Under the pieces are notes generated by a model. It saw nothing but the letters and a program-made list of their open reading frames with translations. It did no database searches and was not told the origin of the DNA. This document shows, in pieces, positions 62,764 to 64,000 of a stretch of 64,000 nt of DNA. The stretch's first letter is position 1, and every line of letters starts with the position of its first letter. This stretch comes from Chloroflexota bacterium (lineage in GTDB: Bacteria > Chloroflexota > Limnocylindria > Limnocylindrales > CSP1-4): contig JADMIG010000001.1 in the NCBI GenBank assembly GCA_015478725.1, positions 124,001 to 188,000 on the forward strand, read 5' to 3'. The position numbers were made by a program, and so were the translations under genes.

Positions 62764-64000
62764 ATGTGGGAGCGCGAGCGGATGGTGGAGCACGCCCGGG
62801 CGGTGATCATCGGGGGCGGCGTCGGCGGGACGTCGATCGCCTACCATCTCGCCGAGCGCGGCTGGACGGACATCGTCCTCGTCGAGCGGGCGGACCTCAC
62901 CTCGGGGAGCACGTTCCATTCGGCTGGCCTCGTCGGGCAGCTCCGCTCGAGCGTCACCCTCACGACGATGATGATGTACAGCGTCGAGCTGTACCGCCGT
63001 CTCGCGGCGGAGACCGGGACGGACCCATCCTGGCACGAGGTCGGATCGCTCCGTCTCGCCTCGAGCCCTGCCCGCCATGAGGAGCTCCAGCGCCAGGCCG
63101 GCTGGGCGAAGACGTTCGGGTTGCCCATCGAGCTCATCTCGGCCCGGGAGGCCCGGGATCGCTTCCCGCTCATGTCGACGGACGGCGTCCTCGGCGCCCT
63201 GTACCTCCCGACGGACGGCTGGCTCGACCCGTCGGGGCTCGCCCTCGCCCTCGCGGCGGGCGCTCGGGCTCGCGGCGCGGCGATCCGGACGAATACCCGG
63301 GTGATCGCCATCAACACGGATCGCGGCCGGGTCACGGGCGTCGAAGTGCAGCACGGCGAGGTGCGCTCGACGATCGCCGCGGACGTCGTCGTCAACGCCG
63401 GCGGGATGTTCGCCCCGGAGATCGGGCGCCTGGCGGGCGTCGATATCCCGATCGTGCCGATGGCCCACCAGTATCTCTTCACCGGCCCCATGGCCGGCGT
63501 CCATCCTGGGCTGCCCCAGCTCCGCGACCCGGACAACCTCGTGTATTTCCGGGAGGAGGTCGGCGGGCTGTGCATGGGCGGCTACGAGCGCCATCCGGCG
63601 CCCTGGTCGCTCGACGGAGTCCCGGCCGACTTCAACGGGAAGCTCCTCGCTCCGGACATGCCGCGCTTCGAGGAGATCATGGACGGCGCCGTCCGGCGCG
63701 TCCCGTCGATCGCCGATGCGGGCGTGAGCCGGGTCATCAACGGACCCGAGGGCTTCACGCCGGACAACGAGTTCATCCTCGGTGAGAGCGAGGTCCGCGG
63801 CTTCTTCGTCGCCGCCGGGTTCTGCGCCCACGGGATCGCCGGCGCCGGCGGGATCGGCCGCCAGGTCGCGAGCTGGATCGTCGATGGCGAGCCGGAGCTC
63901 GACCTCTGGAAGATGGACATCCGGCGATTCGGCGCCCAGTACCGGTCGCGCTCGTACACGCTCGCGCGGACGGTGGAGGTCTATCGCACGTACTACGACA
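62764..64000 (+). CDS. Second dimethylglycine dehydrogenase-like flavoprotein (runs off right edge)
   Basis: 412 codons are visible with no stop. The DAO-type FAD domain shows VIIGGGVGGTSIAYHLAERG at about 14-33, SGSTFHSAGLVGQLRSSV near the flavin, VVVNAGGMFAPEIGRLAG near 206 and AAGFCAHGIAGAGGIGRQVA near 350. The HSAG segment matches dimethylglycine and sarcosine dehydrogenases more closely than the first copy does, where the His position differs. A GcvT-type C-terminal half is expected beyond the window. ATG 62764 or 62782 starts it. Confidence 0.88.
   Translation, partial: MWERERMVEHARAVIIGGGVGGTSIAYHLAERGWTDIVLVERADLTSGSTFHSAGLVGQLRSSVTLTTMMMYSVELYRRLAAETGTDPSWHEVGSLRLASSPARHEELQRQAGWAKTFGLPIELISAREARDRFPLMSTDGVLGALYLPTDGWLDPSGLALALAAGARARGAAIRTNTRVIAINTDRGRVTGVEVQHGEVRSTIAADVVVNAGGMFAPEIGRLAGVDIPIVPMAHQYLFTGPMAGVHPGLPQLRDPDNLVYFREEVGGLCMGGYERHPAPWSLDGVPADFNGKLLAPDMPRFEEIMDGAVRRVPSIADAGVSRVINGPEGFTPDNEFILGESEVRGFFVAAGFCAHGIAGAGGIGRQVASWIVDGEPELDLWKMDIRRFGAQYRSRSYTLARTVEVYRTYYD

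Overview
The window is about 70% GC, with very strong G/C preference at third codon positions. The gene content is aerobic and bacterial: two molybdenum hydroxylase clusters of the CO dehydrogenase family, an F420-type (deazaflavin) oxidoreductase, LytR-CpsA-Psr cell-wall chemistry, ECF sigma factors and many Ser/Pro/Thr-rich anchored proteins. Together with -10 boxes of the form TAnnnT placed 6-9 nt before start codons, this suggests a high-GC member of the Chloroflexota, possibly near the Limnocylindria/Ellin6529 groups, or less likely a deep Actinobacteriota. That placement is inference; no rRNA gene is present to test it.

Layout. 1-4,890 looks like one end of an integrative element. All but one of its genes are on the minus strand: a winged-helix ATPase, a serine recombinase and a small conserved protein in one overlapping operon, then a zinc-ligand protein coupled to a tyrosine recombinase that lies beside tRNA-Lys(CTT). 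5,040-8,070 is a fluoride-resistance operon: a fluoride riboswitch, a CPA2 antiporter, CrcB and a DUF190-CBS protein. 8,185-20,379 holds a KimA-type K+ transporter, a repeat-rich gap, an LCP protein, carAB behind a 31-codon leader ORF, a pair of M16 peptidase subunits and an anchored protein. 20,458-28,719 holds an ECF sigma/membrane anti-sigma pair ending at a 28-bp perfect palindrome, a PfkB-like protein, an SRAP/HMCES protein, a rhomboid protease with TPRs, a two-component system, a MetE-like protein, an F420-type enzyme and a broken aminotransferase.

The centre (29,049-44,974) is a molybdenum hydroxylase locus. A form II cluster (coxS-coxL-coxM order, active-site motif AYRGAGR) is followed by cofactor and maturation genes: a molybdopterin-binding protein, CoxD, CoxE, XdhC and a MocA-methyltransferase fusion. 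Behind a clean sigma70 promoter comes a form I cluster, true aerobic CO dehydrogenase with motif AYRCSFR: a coxM-coxS fusion, coxL, XdhC-YHS, coxG and a metallo-beta-lactamase-fold hydrolase. The form II-side maturation genes plausibly serve both enzymes.

45,082-54,755 holds an ECF sigma factor with a beta-propeller membrane protein, a GNAT acetyltransferase operon behind a possible leader-peptide attenuator, an orphan secretion-type ATPase, and an AAA+/VWA chelatase-like pair. 54,834-64,000 looks like a catabolic locus: a class II aldolase, an APC permease, two choline-kinase-like phosphotransferases and two dimethylglycine/sarcosine-dehydrogenase-like flavoproteins with duplicated promoters. 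The last gene runs off the right edge.

The most unusual points are the coxM-coxS fusion lacking the CoxM C-terminus, the MocA-methyltransferase and XdhC-YHS fusions, several genes whose start or reading frame is irregular (amber codon at 32,915; no normal start for the sigma factor at 20.5 kb or for XdhC-YHS at 42.75 kb), the carA leader ORF, the attenuator-like leader before the GNAT operon, and a family of inverted intergenic repeats.
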